50,336 bases of DNA from Blautia sp. (GCA_021772055.1 JAETNR010000031.1:1-50336); one strand, 5' to 3'. Positions 7,025 through 16,758 are shown, counted from the stretch's first letter. Translations and numbers: made by a program. The notes: generated by a model not told the origin, from the letters alone.

Positions 7025-9249
7025 GTGACTGATTTGTTAGAAAACCTGAATGAAAAACAGAGAGAAGCCGTGCTTGAGACAGAAGGATTTGTTCGGGTGA
7101 TTGCAGGGGCCGGCAGTGGAAAGTATTGAATCAAAATTATCGATCTACACCGCAAATTCTTCAATGTGCCAATACGTTGATTGAAAAGAATAAATTGCGG
7201 TTGAAGAAGGATTTGTTTACCCAAAATGCAGATGGTGCTTCGGTTATCCATTATCATTCTAAAAATGATTCTGAAGAGATGGCTCAGGTTATCCGCAATA
7301 TTGAGAAATTACATGTTACAGAAGGCTTTCGATACGCTGATTTTGCAATTCTTTACCGTTCTGGCTTTTTGTCACGGATTGCAGAAAAGAAACTGGTGGA
7401 AAAGAATATTCCCTATGAAATTTTAGGCGGGGTCCGTTTTTATCAGCGTATGGAAATTTTAGATATTCTTGCATATTTGAAGTTGATTGCTTTTGATGAT
7501 GATACTTCTTTTCGACGTATAGTGAATACGCCTAGAAGAAGATTCGGACGGATGAAGATGAATCATTTGGATGAACTGAGGGAACATGGGAAAAAGAAGG
7601 AGGATGACTATCCGACCAGTATTTTAGAATGGGCAAGTGGAAATGCTGTAAATGATTCGGCTGCAAAAATGGAGGAAGCTTTGGGTGTTTCGAAAACGAT
7701 GTTTAGCACTCTATCCCAATATCTGGATGAAAACGAGTTTCGAAACAGCGATGTTGAGCCATTTGTAAGATTTATCGAAGAAATGCGGGAAAAATATAAG
7801 ACTATGCGTATATCTGATATTGTTAATGAAGTAGCAAAAAATTCTGGATACGAAGCATATATCAGAGAATTAGGGGATGAGGAACGGCTGGACAACTTAG
7901 CTGAGTTCAAGAGAATCTCTAATGAATTTGAACGTGATTTCGGAGAAGATATAAGCTTAGAGGAATTTCTCCAGCAGATTGCTCTACAATCGGGAGAAGA
8001 TGAGAGTGATGCTAAAGATACGGTGAAGATGATGACAATTCATTCTTCAAAAGGGCTTGAATTTCCGGTTGTATTTATTCTTGGATTAACAGAGGGAATA
8101 TTTACGTCTGCCAAGACGATAGGAGACAGGAAGAATCTCGGTCTTGAGGAAGAGCGCAGACTTTGCTATGTTGCCATTACAAGGGCAGAGAAGCATTTGT
8201 TTTTGATGGAATCAGAGGGTGTTTCTCAAAATGGAATGAAAAAGCTGGTATCTCGTTTTCTGACAGAAATAGATGAAAATAATTATACCCGCATTGGGCA
8301 TATATCAGAAAATTTAATGGAAGAGAGCAGAAGGTATGCTGAGAGATTGAACAGGGAAAATTGGGAAGATCTGCCTGTAGCAAAGGGAGTCGGTGATACC
8401 GTGGAGCATCATATATTTGGTAAGGGTGTCATTAAGGCAGTTGATGTAAAACGAAGAAGTTATTTGGTGAAATTCGAAAAAGTAAAGCAGCCTCGTAATC
8501 TTTTCATTAGTTACTTTGAAAAAAAACATGTGGATGCTGGATTGAAGAAATATGAAGAATCCAGGAATATTTCAGAAGAGGGACAGATTTCAGATTATTC
8601 TGTAGATGCTAATAAGACAGCAATGGTAAATGAAGAAGATTTTCAAGCCTATTTGAGTGAAGATACCTTTGAGGAAGCGGAAAAGGAAAAAGAGGATGTG
8701 ATTGTAGAACCTGTTTCTGAGGACAGCTTAAAATCTGCAGATATAAAACAGATAGGCAATAAAGGTTCGAATCTGTGGAAAAGAGATGATGTCCCTCATT
8801 CTGGCTGGAGGTGTGTAGGTGATGGGGATCTTGGTGCGCCGGTAGGCATTTGCGAAATGTGTGGATATCAGATTATCCGATATGTACATTACATGGAACA
8901 TCCGAATTACCGGAGACTTTCTGTGGGATGTATGTGTGCTGGAAAAATGGAAGGCAATATTGAAGGTGCTAAGAGGCGTGAAACAAGATTAAAGAATAGG
9001 CAGTCCAGGCGAATGCGCTTTCTTAAACGTAAATGGAGACTCTCGAAGAAAGGAAATGAATATCTGAGAATAGATGGGCATCTTGTTATGCTTTATAATA
9101 TTGCCGGGACGAAAAACTGTTGGAAGTATTCTATTGATAAACAATTTTGCAATATCACATATCCAACAAGAGAACAGGTTATGGCTGCATTGTTTGATGC
9201 TTTGGAAAAATTAAGGGAAGATAAGATAGTGATTGAAAAGGAGAATTGA
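7025..9249 (+). pseudogene. UvrD/PcrA-type helicase with internal deletion and frameshift, Cys-rich C-terminal extension
   Basis: A GTG at 7025 (CGGAGG at 7011-7016) starts a typical UvrD N-terminus, NEKQREAVLETEG then VIAGAGSGK, the Walker A loop. The frame then hits TGA at 7127-7129. From 7126, in the next frame, the protein resumes at motif IV (LNQNYRSTPQI) and continues through domains 1B/2B/2A, TIHSSKGLEF (motif V) and YVAITRAEKHL (motif VI). About 200-250 residues including motifs Ia-III and the DExx box are missing. The last ~130 residues form a separate domain with CEMC and GCMC clusters and many Arg/Lys. Without the Walker B the protein cannot be an ATPase. Residues from 7126 (707 codons) could still be made only from a poor TTG start. 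Confidence 0.8.
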
Positions 9250-9251
9250 AT

Positions 9252-9962
9252 TTGAGTACATATATTATCTCAGATATACATGGTAATTATGATGCCTACA
9301 TAGAAGTGCTCAGGAAGATACATTTTTCTGATGAGGATATGTTATATGTGCTGGGAGATATTCTTGATAGAGGTCCACATCCGGTTAGAATTATCCTTGA
9401 TTTGATGCGGAGACATAACGTGGTTTGTTTGGCTGGAAATCATGAACACATGGCACTGGAGTGTATGCGATTTCTTATGAAAGAAATTACGGATGTAAGT
9501 CTGAATGAATTGGATACAAATATAGTTGGAAAGCTTCTTGACTGGCAACAGAATGGTTCTGGTACGACAATGGATGAATTTCATAAATTGGATAATGAAA
9601 CTCGAAAAGCAGTGTTTGAGTTTATATCAGAGTTTGATCTATACAAAGAAGTTTATGTCAATGATAAAGTATATATACTTGTACATGCCGGACTTAGCAA
9701 TTTTAAACCAGATAAGCCGTTGTGTGAGTATGAACTGGATGATGTGCTATGGGAAAGAGCGGATTATGAGATGCAGTACTATCCAGACAAATATGTGATT
9801 ACGGGACATACACCAGCGATGGTTATTAAGGGAAATCCCCGACCGGGATATATTTATAAAAATAATAATCACATTGCTATTGATTGCGGAGCGGGATTTG
9901 GTGGGCGCTTGGCATGTCTATGTCTTGAAACAGAAGAAGAATTTTATGTAGAATGTACATGA
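9252..9962 (+). CDS. metallophosphoesterase of the Ser/Thr phosphatase (PPP/PrpE/ApaH-like) type
   Basis: All PPP-type metal ligand motifs are present in order: SDIHGN (about residues 7-12), GDILDRG (36-42), GNHEHM (near 65), HAGL (near 143) and GHTP (near 182). These bind two metal ions and hydrolyse phosphoesters; substrates in the group include phosphoproteins and diadenosine tetraphosphate. At 236 aa it fits bacterial PrpE/ApaH-like enzymes. TTG at 9252 is preferred because AAGGAG (9238-9243) is 8 bases away; TTG at 9246 is only 2 bases away. It starts 2 bases after the helicase remnant stops and was probably in its operon. It is the last gene before the intact spoIIID. Confidence 0.85.
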   Translation: MSTYIISDIHGNYDAYIEVLRKIHFSDEDMLYVLGDILDRGPHPVRIILDLMRRHNVVCLAGNHEHMALECMRFLMKEITDVSLNELDTNIVGKLLDWQQNGSGTTMDEFHKLDNETRKAVFEFISEFDLYKEVYVNDKVYILVHAGLSNFKPDKPLCEYELDDVLWERADYEMQYYPDKYVITGHTPAMVIKGNPRPGYIYKNNNHIAIDCGAGFGGRLACLCLETEEEFYVECT

Positions 9963-9980
9963 AGAGAAGGCTGCTTTCGT

Positions 9981-10009
9981 TCATACCTTCTATTTGCTTT
10001 GCATACACT
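9981..10009 (+). promoter_or_regulatory. sigma-E type promoter of spoIIID
   Basis: TCATACC at 9981-9987 fits the sigma-E -35 (K-M-ATATT with two T to C changes) and CATACACT at 10002-10009 fits the -10 CATACAnT exactly, with a 14-base spacer. SpoIIID is a mother-cell gene made under sigma-E in Bacillus, so the promoter agrees with the gene. Confidence 0.75.
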
Positions 10010-10038
10010 GTAAAAACAGCGTCTTCGGAGGCTTATCC

Positions 10039-10296
10039 TTGAAAGATTATATCGAAGAGCGGGCAGTGGAGATTGCCAATTATATTATTGAAACAAAAGC
10101 GACGGTGCGCCAGACAGCGAAAAAATTTGGAATCAGTAAAAGTACGGTACATAAAGACGTCACCGAACGTCTCGCCCAGTTGAATCCATCCCTTGCCAGA
10201 CAGGCCAGGGCGGTGCTGGATGTAAACAAGCAGGAACGCCACATCCGCGGCGGACTTGCTACCAGGGAGAAGTACCTGCGGCTGGAACATCGGTAA
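10039..10296 (+). CDS. spoIIID: sporulation transcription factor SpoIIID
   Basis: The 85-aa product has the SpoIIID sequence pattern throughout: KDYIEERAVEIANYIIE, a helix-turn-helix RQTAKKFGISKSTVHKDVTERL, and the conserved basic C-terminus with VLDVNKQERHIRGG. SpoIIID is a small mother-cell DNA-binding protein that switches gene sets between the sigma-E and sigma-K stages. Start is TTG at 10039, seven bases after GGAGG (10027-10031); upstream in-frame codons would give a 100-aa version with an unrelated head. It is monocistronic with a terminator at 10307-10350. A decayed copy of its promoter and first half lies at 1267-1415. Confidence 0.93.
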   Translation: MKDYIEERAVEIANYIIETKATVRQTAKKFGISKSTVHKDVTERLAQLNPSLARQARAVLDVNKQERHIRGGLATREKYLRLEHR

Positions 10297-10306
10297 AGTT
10301 TGTAGA

Positions 10307-10350
10307 AATGGGCAGAGGTCTTATTTTAGGGCTTCTGCCCATTGTCTTTG
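10307..10350 (+). terminator. intrinsic terminator after spoIIID
   Basis: AATGGGCAGA(G) from 10307 pairs with CTTCTGCCCATT at 10332-10343, followed by T-rich sequence. Confidence 0.75.
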
Positions 10351-10402
10351 TTTATCAGGTTTATATGCTGCTGTTTCTGCCTCTTTTTCGCGAAAATATG
10401 CA

Positions 10403-10431
10403 TTGTTTTTTCTTTGAGAAGCAGATACAAT
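10403..10431 (+). promoter_or_regulatory. sigma-A type promoter of the two-component system
   Basis: TTGTTT (10403-10408) and TACAAT (10426-10431) with a 17-base spacer, 36 bases before the kinase ATG. Confidence 0.55.
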
Positions 10432-10467
10432 GAAGAAAAGCAATGAAAAACAAAAAGGGGGACTCCC

Positions 10468-12270
10468 ATGCTTATCCATTTGAAAAACAGGCTTCGCAAT
10501 CAGACAATCGGAAAGAAATTTACAGTCCCGGTAGTTGCAGTGATGATCGGTCTTATCGCAGTCATCCTTATTATATCCAACGTAGTGCTTTACTGGTCTG
10601 TCATCCGCAAAACAGAGAAGGAAGTTCGGACAAGCTGTGAGATGATCGCCATGCAGCTGGAGGATGTTTCCAATAATGCGAAAACGTGCCTGAAAACCAT
10701 TACAAAGGACATCAACCGAATCTACAGCGGAGAGAATGTATTCGGGATGACGGATATAGAATCATTGCAGACCATAAATGAAATCAATACGGCCATGGAC
10801 TACAGCCGGCTGTGCTTCCCGGATATTACGGCGCTTATTTATGCAGATAACAGCGGAAAGGTAGCCCTTTCAGGAAAGAGAAGAGATGTGGATCTGCCTT
10901 CCTTTAAGGAATTGAAGCCCCTGATCGTGCAGATTCCGGAAAAGGGTCTTGCCAATGTGAAGGAGCTTGGTGTGGGTGAATTTTCTTTCTTAAAGAACAA
11001 AGGCCCTGCCTGGGTCTTAGGCCATCGCGTGATCAGCATGAACACAGGCAAAAATATCGGATATGCCTTTGCCATAGTGACTTCTGAAACACTGAGCCAG
11101 TATTTCCCGGAGACAAATGATACGGGATATTACAGCGATTATCAGCTATGGGACGAAGAGGGAAGAGTCATTGCGTCTGGAGATAGAAGCATCCTGCTGA
11201 AAAAAGGCGGCAGCGCCAAATTCCTGCAGAAATTCAAACAGGATGCAGGCTTCCGCATTCGGGAGAACAATACCAGTTATCTTGTGACCACCTGCAATGT
11301 GTGGCATGAAGGCTGGAGCCTGGTAAACAGGGTGGAAATCTATGAACTGACAAGAGAAATCCGGATGCTCGTGGGATTTATTCTTGCAGCAGGCCTGGTA
11401 TGTATCTTGGTAAGCGTGTTTATCATCCGGAAAATTGCCGCCTGGATTACCCAGCCTATTCAGGAACTTACAAAAACAGCGAAACAGTTCCGCAATGAGA
11501 ATCTGGATATTCGATGCAGGATCAATAGTACAGACGAGATCGGAGTGCTGGCAGGTGTTTTCAATGAAATGCTGGAGAGGATAGAGTGCCAGATGGAAAA
11601 TATCCGGGAAGGCCAACGGCAGAAGCGGGAGTACGAGCTTGCCCTGATCCAGGCCCAGATCAAACCTCATTTTCTCTACAACACGCTGGATCTGATCTAC
11701 ATTTTCTGCCAGATGGGGAATTCTAAGGGAGGCGCGGCAGTCACAAAAGCTTTGGCAGACTTTTATCGTGTCAGCCTCTCCAAGGGAAGAGAAATTATCA
11801 CCATAGCAGAGGAGGTAAAGAATATTTCCAGCTATCTCCTGATACAAAAAGAACGCTACAGTGACCTGGTGGATTTTTCCATAGAGGTAGATCAGGATAT
11901 TTATTTATGCGAAATTCCTAAAATGACCCTGCAGCCTTTGGTGGAAAATGCCATTTATCATGGACTGAAAGCACGCCGCCAAAAAGGAAATATCCGTGTC
12001 CTGGGAAAACAGGAGAATGCACTGATTTATCTTACAGTAGAGGATGACGGAGCAGGAATGCCAAAAGAGCTCTGGCAGTCGATCCTTAAGGGCGAGGAGA
12101 ACGTAAGCAGCACTCATTTCGGCTTGCTGAGCGTCCATAGAAGGATCCAGTTATATTATGGAGAAGAATACGGACTGGAGATTGAAAGCAGCATAGGAGA
12201 AGGAACCAGTGTTATCATCCGTATTCCGGGGAAAGGAGGCAATTATGCTGAAACTGTTGATTGCAGATGA
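10468..12270 (+). CDS. sensor histidine kinase, YesM/LytS-type
   Basis: The 600-aa protein has a membrane helix at about residues 17-43, an extracytoplasmic sensor region (about 45-298), a second helix at 300-320, a HAMP linker (about 322-375), the His_kinase motif QAQIKPHFLYNTLDLI with the phospho-acceptor His near 401, and an HATPase domain with LQPLVENAIYHGLK and DDGAGMP. This is the standard layout of YesM-like kinases that watch extracellular sugars and act on AraC-type response regulators. AAGGGGG lies before the ATG. It overlaps the regulator gene by 26 bases. The neighbouring importer and fucosidase suggest that the signal is a fucosylated glycan, its binding protein, or a breakdown product. 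Confidence 0.92.
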   Translation: MLIHLKNRLRNQTIGKKFTVPVVAVMIGLIAVILIISNVVLYWSVIRKTEKEVRTSCEMIAMQLEDVSNNAKTCLKTITKDINRIYSGENVFGMTDIESLQTINEINTAMDYSRLCFPDITALIYADNSGKVALSGKRRDVDLPSFKELKPLIVQIPEKGLANVKELGVGEFSFLKNKGPAWVLGHRVISMNTGKNIGYAFAIVTSETLSQYFPETNDTGYYSDYQLWDEEGRVIASGDRSILLKKGGSAKFLQKFKQDAGFRIRENNTSYLVTTCNVWHEGWSLVNRVEIYELTREIRMLVGFILAAGLVCILVSVFIIRKIAAWITQPIQELTKTAKQFRNENLDIRCRINSTDEIGVLAGVFNEMLERIECQMENIREGQRQKREYELALIQAQIKPHFLYNTLDLIYIFCQMGNSKGGAAVTKALADFYRVSLSKGREIITIAEEVKNISSYLLIQKERYSDLVDFSIEVDQDIYLCEIPKMTLQPLVENAIYHGLKARRQKGNIRVLGKQENALIYLTVEDDGAGMPKELWQSILKGEENVSSTHFGLLSVHRRIQLYYGEEYGLEIESSIGEGTSVIIRIPGKGGNYAETVDCR

Positions 12271-13528
12271 TGAAGCGTATGTAAGGGAATATATGAAAAC
12301 CGTCCTTGACTGGGAATCTCTGGGGATTACGATTTGCGGCTGTGCAAGGGACAGCGCAGAGGCCATCGAGATTGCAGAAAAAGAAAAGCCTGACGTGGCT
12401 CTTCTGGACATTAATATGCCGGAAATGGACGGTCTGGAGCTTACAGAGCGTTTGCTGAAAATGGTGCCTGATCTGGTTATGGCATTTGTGACAGGATATT
12501 CAGAGTTTGAATATGCCAGAAAGGCTTTGCAGCTTGGGGCTGAGGAATATATTCTGAAGCCCTTTTCTCCGGAGGAGCTGGAGAGTGCGGTACGCAGGTT
12601 GAAACTGAAAATAGAAAAGCGGGCCCAGGAGCGGTGTGATTCCAGAAAGGACAGAGAGATACTTAAGGATAGCCTTTTAAAGGAGATGCTTACTTCCAGA
12701 GACTTTCTCAAGATAGCTGACTGGAAAGAACGGATGAAACGGGTGGGGATCCGATTTCCTTACAGCTGTTTCCTGGCCGCCCGGATGGAAATTCATTTTA
12801 CGGATCATATTCAGGAACCGGATCTGGGACTCTGGAAATTCAGTATATGTAATATTCTGGAGGAATATCCGGTGATTCCGGACACGGTTTTATATGCCAC
12901 AGACGGAGGAGCGCAGAAAATCGGCCTTCTGATGAACGGAACGAAGGAAAGCCTGTCCCTTATGAACTTGAAGCAGTATTTCGGGGATGTGCAGAAAGCC
13001 ATATGGGAATACCTGAAACTTTTGGTAACCATCGGCGTAGGGGAGGCAAAGGAAAGTCTGGAGCGGCTTTATGATTCTGTCCGGGAAGGGGAGAGTGCAT
13101 GTAAGGTGCAGGAATTTCAGGGAACCGGAAAACTGTATTTTTATACGGAAGTACAGGCGGAACGGAAGAAGCCAAGTTCCAGGCGGGCGCAGGAAATTAT
13201 CCGCGCTGTGGAAGAAGCCATCCGGGATAATTATCAGGAACCGGATCTGAATGTGGAGAAAATAGCAGAGCTGGTATTTCTGGACGCCAGCTATATTCGG
13301 CGGATTTTTTCCAAATACAGAGGCTGTACTGTGGTGGATTTTCTTACGGAATACAGGATGCAGGAGGCGAAAAAGCTGCTTCAGACGGGAAGGCTGTCTG
13401 TTTCCCAGGCAGCGGAGCAGGTGGGCTACATGGATCCCGGATACTTTACAAAATGCTTTAAGAAGCACTTTGGAGTGACTCCCTCCAACTATCTCGAATT
13501 TTCCCATTCCAATCCCGATTTCTTCTAA
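12245..13528 (+). CDS. AraC-family response regulator, YesN-type
   Basis: Receiver domain at residues 1-120 with the acidic pocket (ADDE), phospho-acceptor Asp near residue 57 in LLDINMPEMDG, and the conserved Lys in ILKPFSPEEL. A variable linker follows, then an AraC-type double helix-turn-helix over the last 100 residues, with a GYMDPGYFTKCFKKHFGVTPSNY signature split over its second half. Total 427 aa. ATG 12245 has AAAGGAGG just before and lies within the kinase gene, so both are translated together. It most likely activates the solute-binding protein, permease and fucosidase genes downstream, whose promoter starts within 25 bases of its stop codon. Confidence 0.92.
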   Translation: MLKLLIADDEAYVREYMKTVLDWESLGITICGCARDSAEAIEIAEKEKPDVALLDINMPEMDGLELTERLLKMVPDLVMAFVTGYSEFEYARKALQLGAEEYILKPFSPEELESAVRRLKLKIEKRAQERCDSRKDREILKDSLLKEMLTSRDFLKIADWKERMKRVGIRFPYSCFLAARMEIHFTDHIQEPDLGLWKFSICNILEEYPVIPDTVLYATDGGAQKIGLLMNGTKESLSLMNLKQYFGDVQKAIWEYLKLLVTIGVGEAKESLERLYDSVREGESACKVQEFQGTGKLYFYTEVQAERKKPSSRRAQEIIRAVEEAIRDNYQEPDLNVEKIAELVFLDASYIRRIFSKYRGCTVVDFLTEYRMQEAKKLLQTGRLSVSQAAEQVGYMDPGYFTKCFKKHFGVTPSNYLEFSHSNPDFF

Positions 13529-13555
13529 TTGTCACCTGAAACCATATGCTATACT
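13529..13555 (+). promoter_or_regulatory. promoter ahead of the solute-binding protein
   Basis: An extended -10, TGCTATACT (13547-13555), with a TTGTCA-like -35 at 13529-13534. The spacer is only 15 bases, so the promoter may need an activator such as the adjacent AraC-type regulator. Confidence 0.5.
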
Positions 13556-13586
13556 CTGATCATCAAATGAACGGAGGAAACAGGAA

Positions 13587-14900
13587 ATGAAAAAATCTAT
13601 GAAAAAAGCAGCAGGAATGGCACTTACAGCTTCTATGGCATTAAGCATGGGACTTTGCGGAACCGTTTATGCAGAAGAAAATGCAGGGGAGATCATTTCT
13701 GACAAGGAAGCGGACTTAACCATGATGACCTATTATGACGGAGAAGAGGATCCTCTTGCAACTTTTGCTTATGAAAAAGTGAAAGAGAGCTTCCCCAACG
13801 TGACGATCGAGTTTGAATCCCAGCCTCAGGACGGCGGTCAGACCATTAAGACAAGAGCGGCAACAGGCGATCTTCCGGATATCCTTCAGTCTGATTCGGG
13901 AACACTGGGACTTTTGGCAGAAAGCGGAAGCATCCTTGTTCTGGATGACTACATTGAAGAAATGAACTATACGGACAAGCTGGTACAGGGTGCGATCCAG
14001 ACCTGCCTGACCTCCCCGGACGGACATATTTATGAATTCCCGATCGGCGGTGTATCTCCAATTCTCTGGTACTACAACAAAGCAATTTTTGAAGAATACG
14101 GAGTAAAGGTTCCTGCAAATTATGAAGAACTTCTGGAAGCTGTAAATACCTTCCGCGAAAATGATATCGTCCCTTTGGCAACTTTTGCGAAAGAGCCGTG
14201 GCCGGTAGGAGCAATTTACGACAGCTTTGTATTAAAGGATGATCCGACAGGTATTTACGGACTTTCCCTTGGAGAGGCAGCAGCAGACGATGAAGCGAAT
14301 GCCCATGCTGTAGAAAAACTGAAAACCCTGATCGATGCAGGAATGTTCCAGGATGGATGCACAAATGCAGATTTTGATACCGCATCTGCCATGTTTATTG
14401 AGGGACAGAGTGCAATGTTCATTAACGGAAGCTGGTATATCGCAGACGCAGAGCCGGCTCTTGGAGAAAATTTAGGTATTTTTGAATACTATCCTACAGC
14501 AGATGCAGGAAAGGAAGAAAACAACCAGTATGCATGCACAGGCGGCGGAGATACCTGCGGACTTACCATTACAACCAGTGCAGAGGATCCTGACCTGTGT
14601 GCACAGGTAGCATCAACATATGCTTACTGGCGTGAAATTGCAGAATACCAGATCAACCAATCCGTAACCGTACCTGTAAAGACAGATGGACTTACAACTA
14701 ATGAGCCTCTGGGAGCAGCATCCCAAAAACTTTTGGAGATGATTCCGAACCTGACATATGAATCCAAGTTTTTACATACACTGCCGAATACAGAGTTCCA
14801 GACTTCCTTTACAGAAGAAATGCAGAAGCTTCTGGTAGGAGAATCCGCAGAAGATTTCATTTCAAATGTAAACAAATGCATTGAGTCTACGACAAAATAA
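13587..14900 (+). CDS. carbohydrate ABC transporter solute-binding protein (family 1)
   Basis: The 437-aa product is exported: KK at the start, a hydrophobic stretch at residues 10-24 and a likely signal peptidase I site after VYA (residue 29). It has the family-1 sugar-binding pattern, including LADSG-type and LPDILQSDSG strands, WYYNKAIFEEYGV and a C-terminal domain with AMFINGSWY. Most Gram-positive binding proteins are lipoproteins, but the only Cys in the leader (GLCG) is not in a proper lipobox, so its anchoring is unclear. GGAGGAAA precedes the ATG. A terminator-like hairpin follows, which would give more binding protein than permease. Its ligand is inferred to be a fucosylated or other host oligosaccharide. 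Confidence 0.9.
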   Translation: MKKSMKKAAGMALTASMALSMGLCGTVYAEENAGEIISDKEADLTMMTYYDGEEDPLATFAYEKVKESFPNVTIEFESQPQDGGQTIKTRAATGDLPDILQSDSGTLGLLAESGSILVLDDYIEEMNYTDKLVQGAIQTCLTSPDGHIYEFPIGGVSPILWYYNKAIFEEYGVKVPANYEELLEAVNTFRENDIVPLATFAKEPWPVGAIYDSFVLKDDPTGIYGLSLGEAAADDEANAHAVEKLKTLIDAGMFQDGCTNADFDTASAMFIEGQSAMFINGSWYIADAEPALGENLGIFEYYPTADAGKEENNQYACTGGGDTCGLTITTSAEDPDLCAQVASTYAYWREIAEYQINQSVTVPVKTDGLTTNEPLGAASQKLLEMIPNLTYESKFLHTLPNTEFQTSFTEEMQKLLVGESAEDFISNVNKCIESTTK

Positions 14901-14912
14901 ATGAAATAAAAT

Positions 14913-14965
14913 AACACAGGGTATGTAAAGCTGGAAGATCCCGATTTATATGCCCTGTGTTTTTG
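14913..14965 (+). terminator. terminator/attenuator between binding protein and permeases
   Basis: ACACAGGG from 14914 pairs with CCCTGTGT ending at 14960, followed by T-rich sequence. The genes after it lack an obvious promoter, so partial read-through is likely. Confidence 0.7.
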
Positions 14966-15016
14966 TTTGGAAAATTTCATGGAAATGCATATGGGAAAGA
15001 AAGGAATAGGATTGAT

Positions 15017-15916
15017 ATGAATAAAGTAATGGGTAATAGGAAGGCCATTGCGCTGTTTACACTGCCTACGGTAATACTGTTTACGGTAATCGTTTTTTAC
15101 CCCATCATCCAGACGGTTTACCGCAGCTTTTATGACTGGAACGGACTGACTGCTCCCATCCTTACAGGACTGGAAAACTACAAAAAATTATTTACAGACG
15201 ATCTGTTTTACGAATCCATGAAAAACGGTATCATTTTTGCTGTCATTTTGGTTGTATTCCAGGTGGGGCTGGCGACGGTTTTTACCATGATCCTCATGAA
15301 TCCCAGGATCCGCGGAAAACGGTTCTTCCGCTCTGCATTCTTCATTCCTGCAGTGTTGTCCGTAACGGTTGTGTGCCAGCTCTGGGGTGCACTTTATAAC
15401 CCGGAATGGGGATTGTTTAATAAGATTTTTGAACTTTTGGGACTGAGCTATCGCCAGAGCTGGCTGAGCAGCATGGACTTTGCCATTGTGGCGGTCGCTT
15501 TTGTAAATGTCTGGCAGTTTGCAGGATATCAGCTTTGCATTATTTATTCCAGTGCAAAGGCGATTCCGGAGGAATATATGGAAGCAGCAAGAATTGACGG
15601 CGCATCCCTTCTTCAGCTTGACAGGTATATTTTGATTCCTCTTCTGAAGGATACCTACAAGATGAGCTTTATCTTTGCTATCACGGGAGGACTGAATGCC
15701 TTTGCACATATGAATATCCTCACAAAGGGCGGCCCGGGAACCTCTACCTATACACTGACTTATATGACGTTCCGAAATGCTTTTACCGTAGGAAAGTACG
15801 GTTATGGATGTACTTCCGCCGTACTTCTGGTCATTCAGTGCCTGGCTGTTACCATACTGATCAACTGGCTGTTCCGCAATAAAGACGGGGCTGTTTTTGA
15901 AGGAGGGAAATCATGA
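15017..15916 (+). CDS. sugar ABC transporter permease, MalF/UgpA-type
   Basis: The 299-aa protein has about six membrane helices, beginning at residues 12-34 (FTLPTVILFTVIVFYP), and the EAA loop EYMEAARIDGASLLQLDRYILIPLL, given here in part, that docks the ATPase. ATG 15017 was chosen by position relative to AAGGAATAGG; a longer frame from 14957 adds residues that do not look like a permease. It overlaps the next permease by 4 bases (ATGA). No ATPase gene is present in the locus; such importers in Firmicutes commonly share an MsmK/UgpC-type ATPase encoded elsewhere. Confidence 0.92.
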   Translation: MNKVMGNRKAIALFTLPTVILFTVIVFYPIIQTVYRSFYDWNGLTAPILTGLENYKKLFTDDLFYESMKNGIIFAVILVVFQVGLATVFTMILMNPRIRGKRFFRSAFFIPAVLSVTVVCQLWGALYNPEWGLFNKIFELLGLSYRQSWLSSMDFAIVAVAFVNVWQFAGYQLCIIYSSAKAIPEEYMEAARIDGASLLQLDRYILIPLLKDTYKMSFIFAITGGLNAFAHMNILTKGGPGTSTYTLTYMTFRNAFTVGKYGYGCTSAVLLVIQCLAVTILINWLFRNKDGAVFEGGKS

Positions 15917-16758
15917 AACGAGAAAATAAAACAACAAAGCCGTCTACGGTAATCAGTATGATCTTCCTGATCATATGCAGCGTGATATTTATTTATCCCC
16001 TTTTTTACCTGATATTTTATTCACTGAAAACCAATAATGAAATCTTTCTGACAAATCCCTTTGGATTTCCCAAAGAGGTTCAGTGGGTGAATTACGTGAA
16101 TGCGATTAAAGCATTCGATATCCTTGGATTTTTTAGGAACAGTATCATTGTATCCGCGGTTTCCATTGTGGGAATCCTCCTTTTTGTACTGCCTTTTTCC
16201 TACTCAACCACAAGAATGATCTGGAGAGGCAAAACAGTGGTGACCAATTACCTTACCATGGGGCTTTTTATTCCCATCCAGGTAATTATCATTCCTCTTT
16301 CTATTCTGGTAAGGGACATGCATTTAAGCAATACCTATTTTGCTTTAATTGTCCCATATGTGGCATTTAATCTGGCCTTTTCCAGCATGATCATGTCAAC
16401 CTCTTTTGCGGGAGTGCCAAAGGAGATGGAGGAATCCGCGGTAATTGACGGGGCAGGAATATTCCGGACGTTTGTTTCCATTATCCTTCCTCTTGTAAAG
16501 CCGGCAATTGCCACAACGGTTATTTTTGCATTTTTAAATGTATGGAACGAATATACAGTGGCCTCCATCCTGATCTCCAAGAATTCCGTAAAAACACTGC
16601 CTATCGGACTTGCAAATTTTGTAGGCGTCCATTCTACAGACTGGGGTGCTATGGGAGCGTGTCTGGTAATGGCAAGTATCCCAACCATTATCATTTATCT
16701 GATTTTCAGTGAACAGGTGGAAAAAGCCATGACGATCGGAGGTGCCGTGAAAGGCTGA
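15913..16758 (+). CDS. sugar ABC transporter permease, MalG/UgpE-type
   Basis: The 281-aa protein starts with a basic head and membrane helix at about residues 13-36, has six predicted helices, and carries the EAA-type loop EMEESAVIDGAGIFRTFVSI near residue 180. It is the second half of the permease pair. AGGAGGG precedes its ATG, which overlaps the upstream stop by 4 bases; its own stop overlaps the ATG of the fucosidase by one base. The tight packing shows one operon for uptake and breakdown. Confidence 0.92.
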   Translation: MKRENKTTKPSTVISMIFLIICSVIFIYPLFYLIFYSLKTNNEIFLTNPFGFPKEVQWVNYVNAIKAFDILGFFRNSIIVSAVSIVGILLFVLPFSYSTTRMIWRGKTVVTNYLTMGLFIPIQVIIIPLSILVRDMHLSNTYFALIVPYVAFNLAFSSMIMSTSFAGVPKEMEESAVIDGAGIFRTFVSIILPLVKPAIATTVIFAFLNVWNEYTVASILISKNSVKTLPIGLANFVGVHSTDWGAMGACLVMASIPTIIIYLIFSEQVEKAMTIGGAVKG

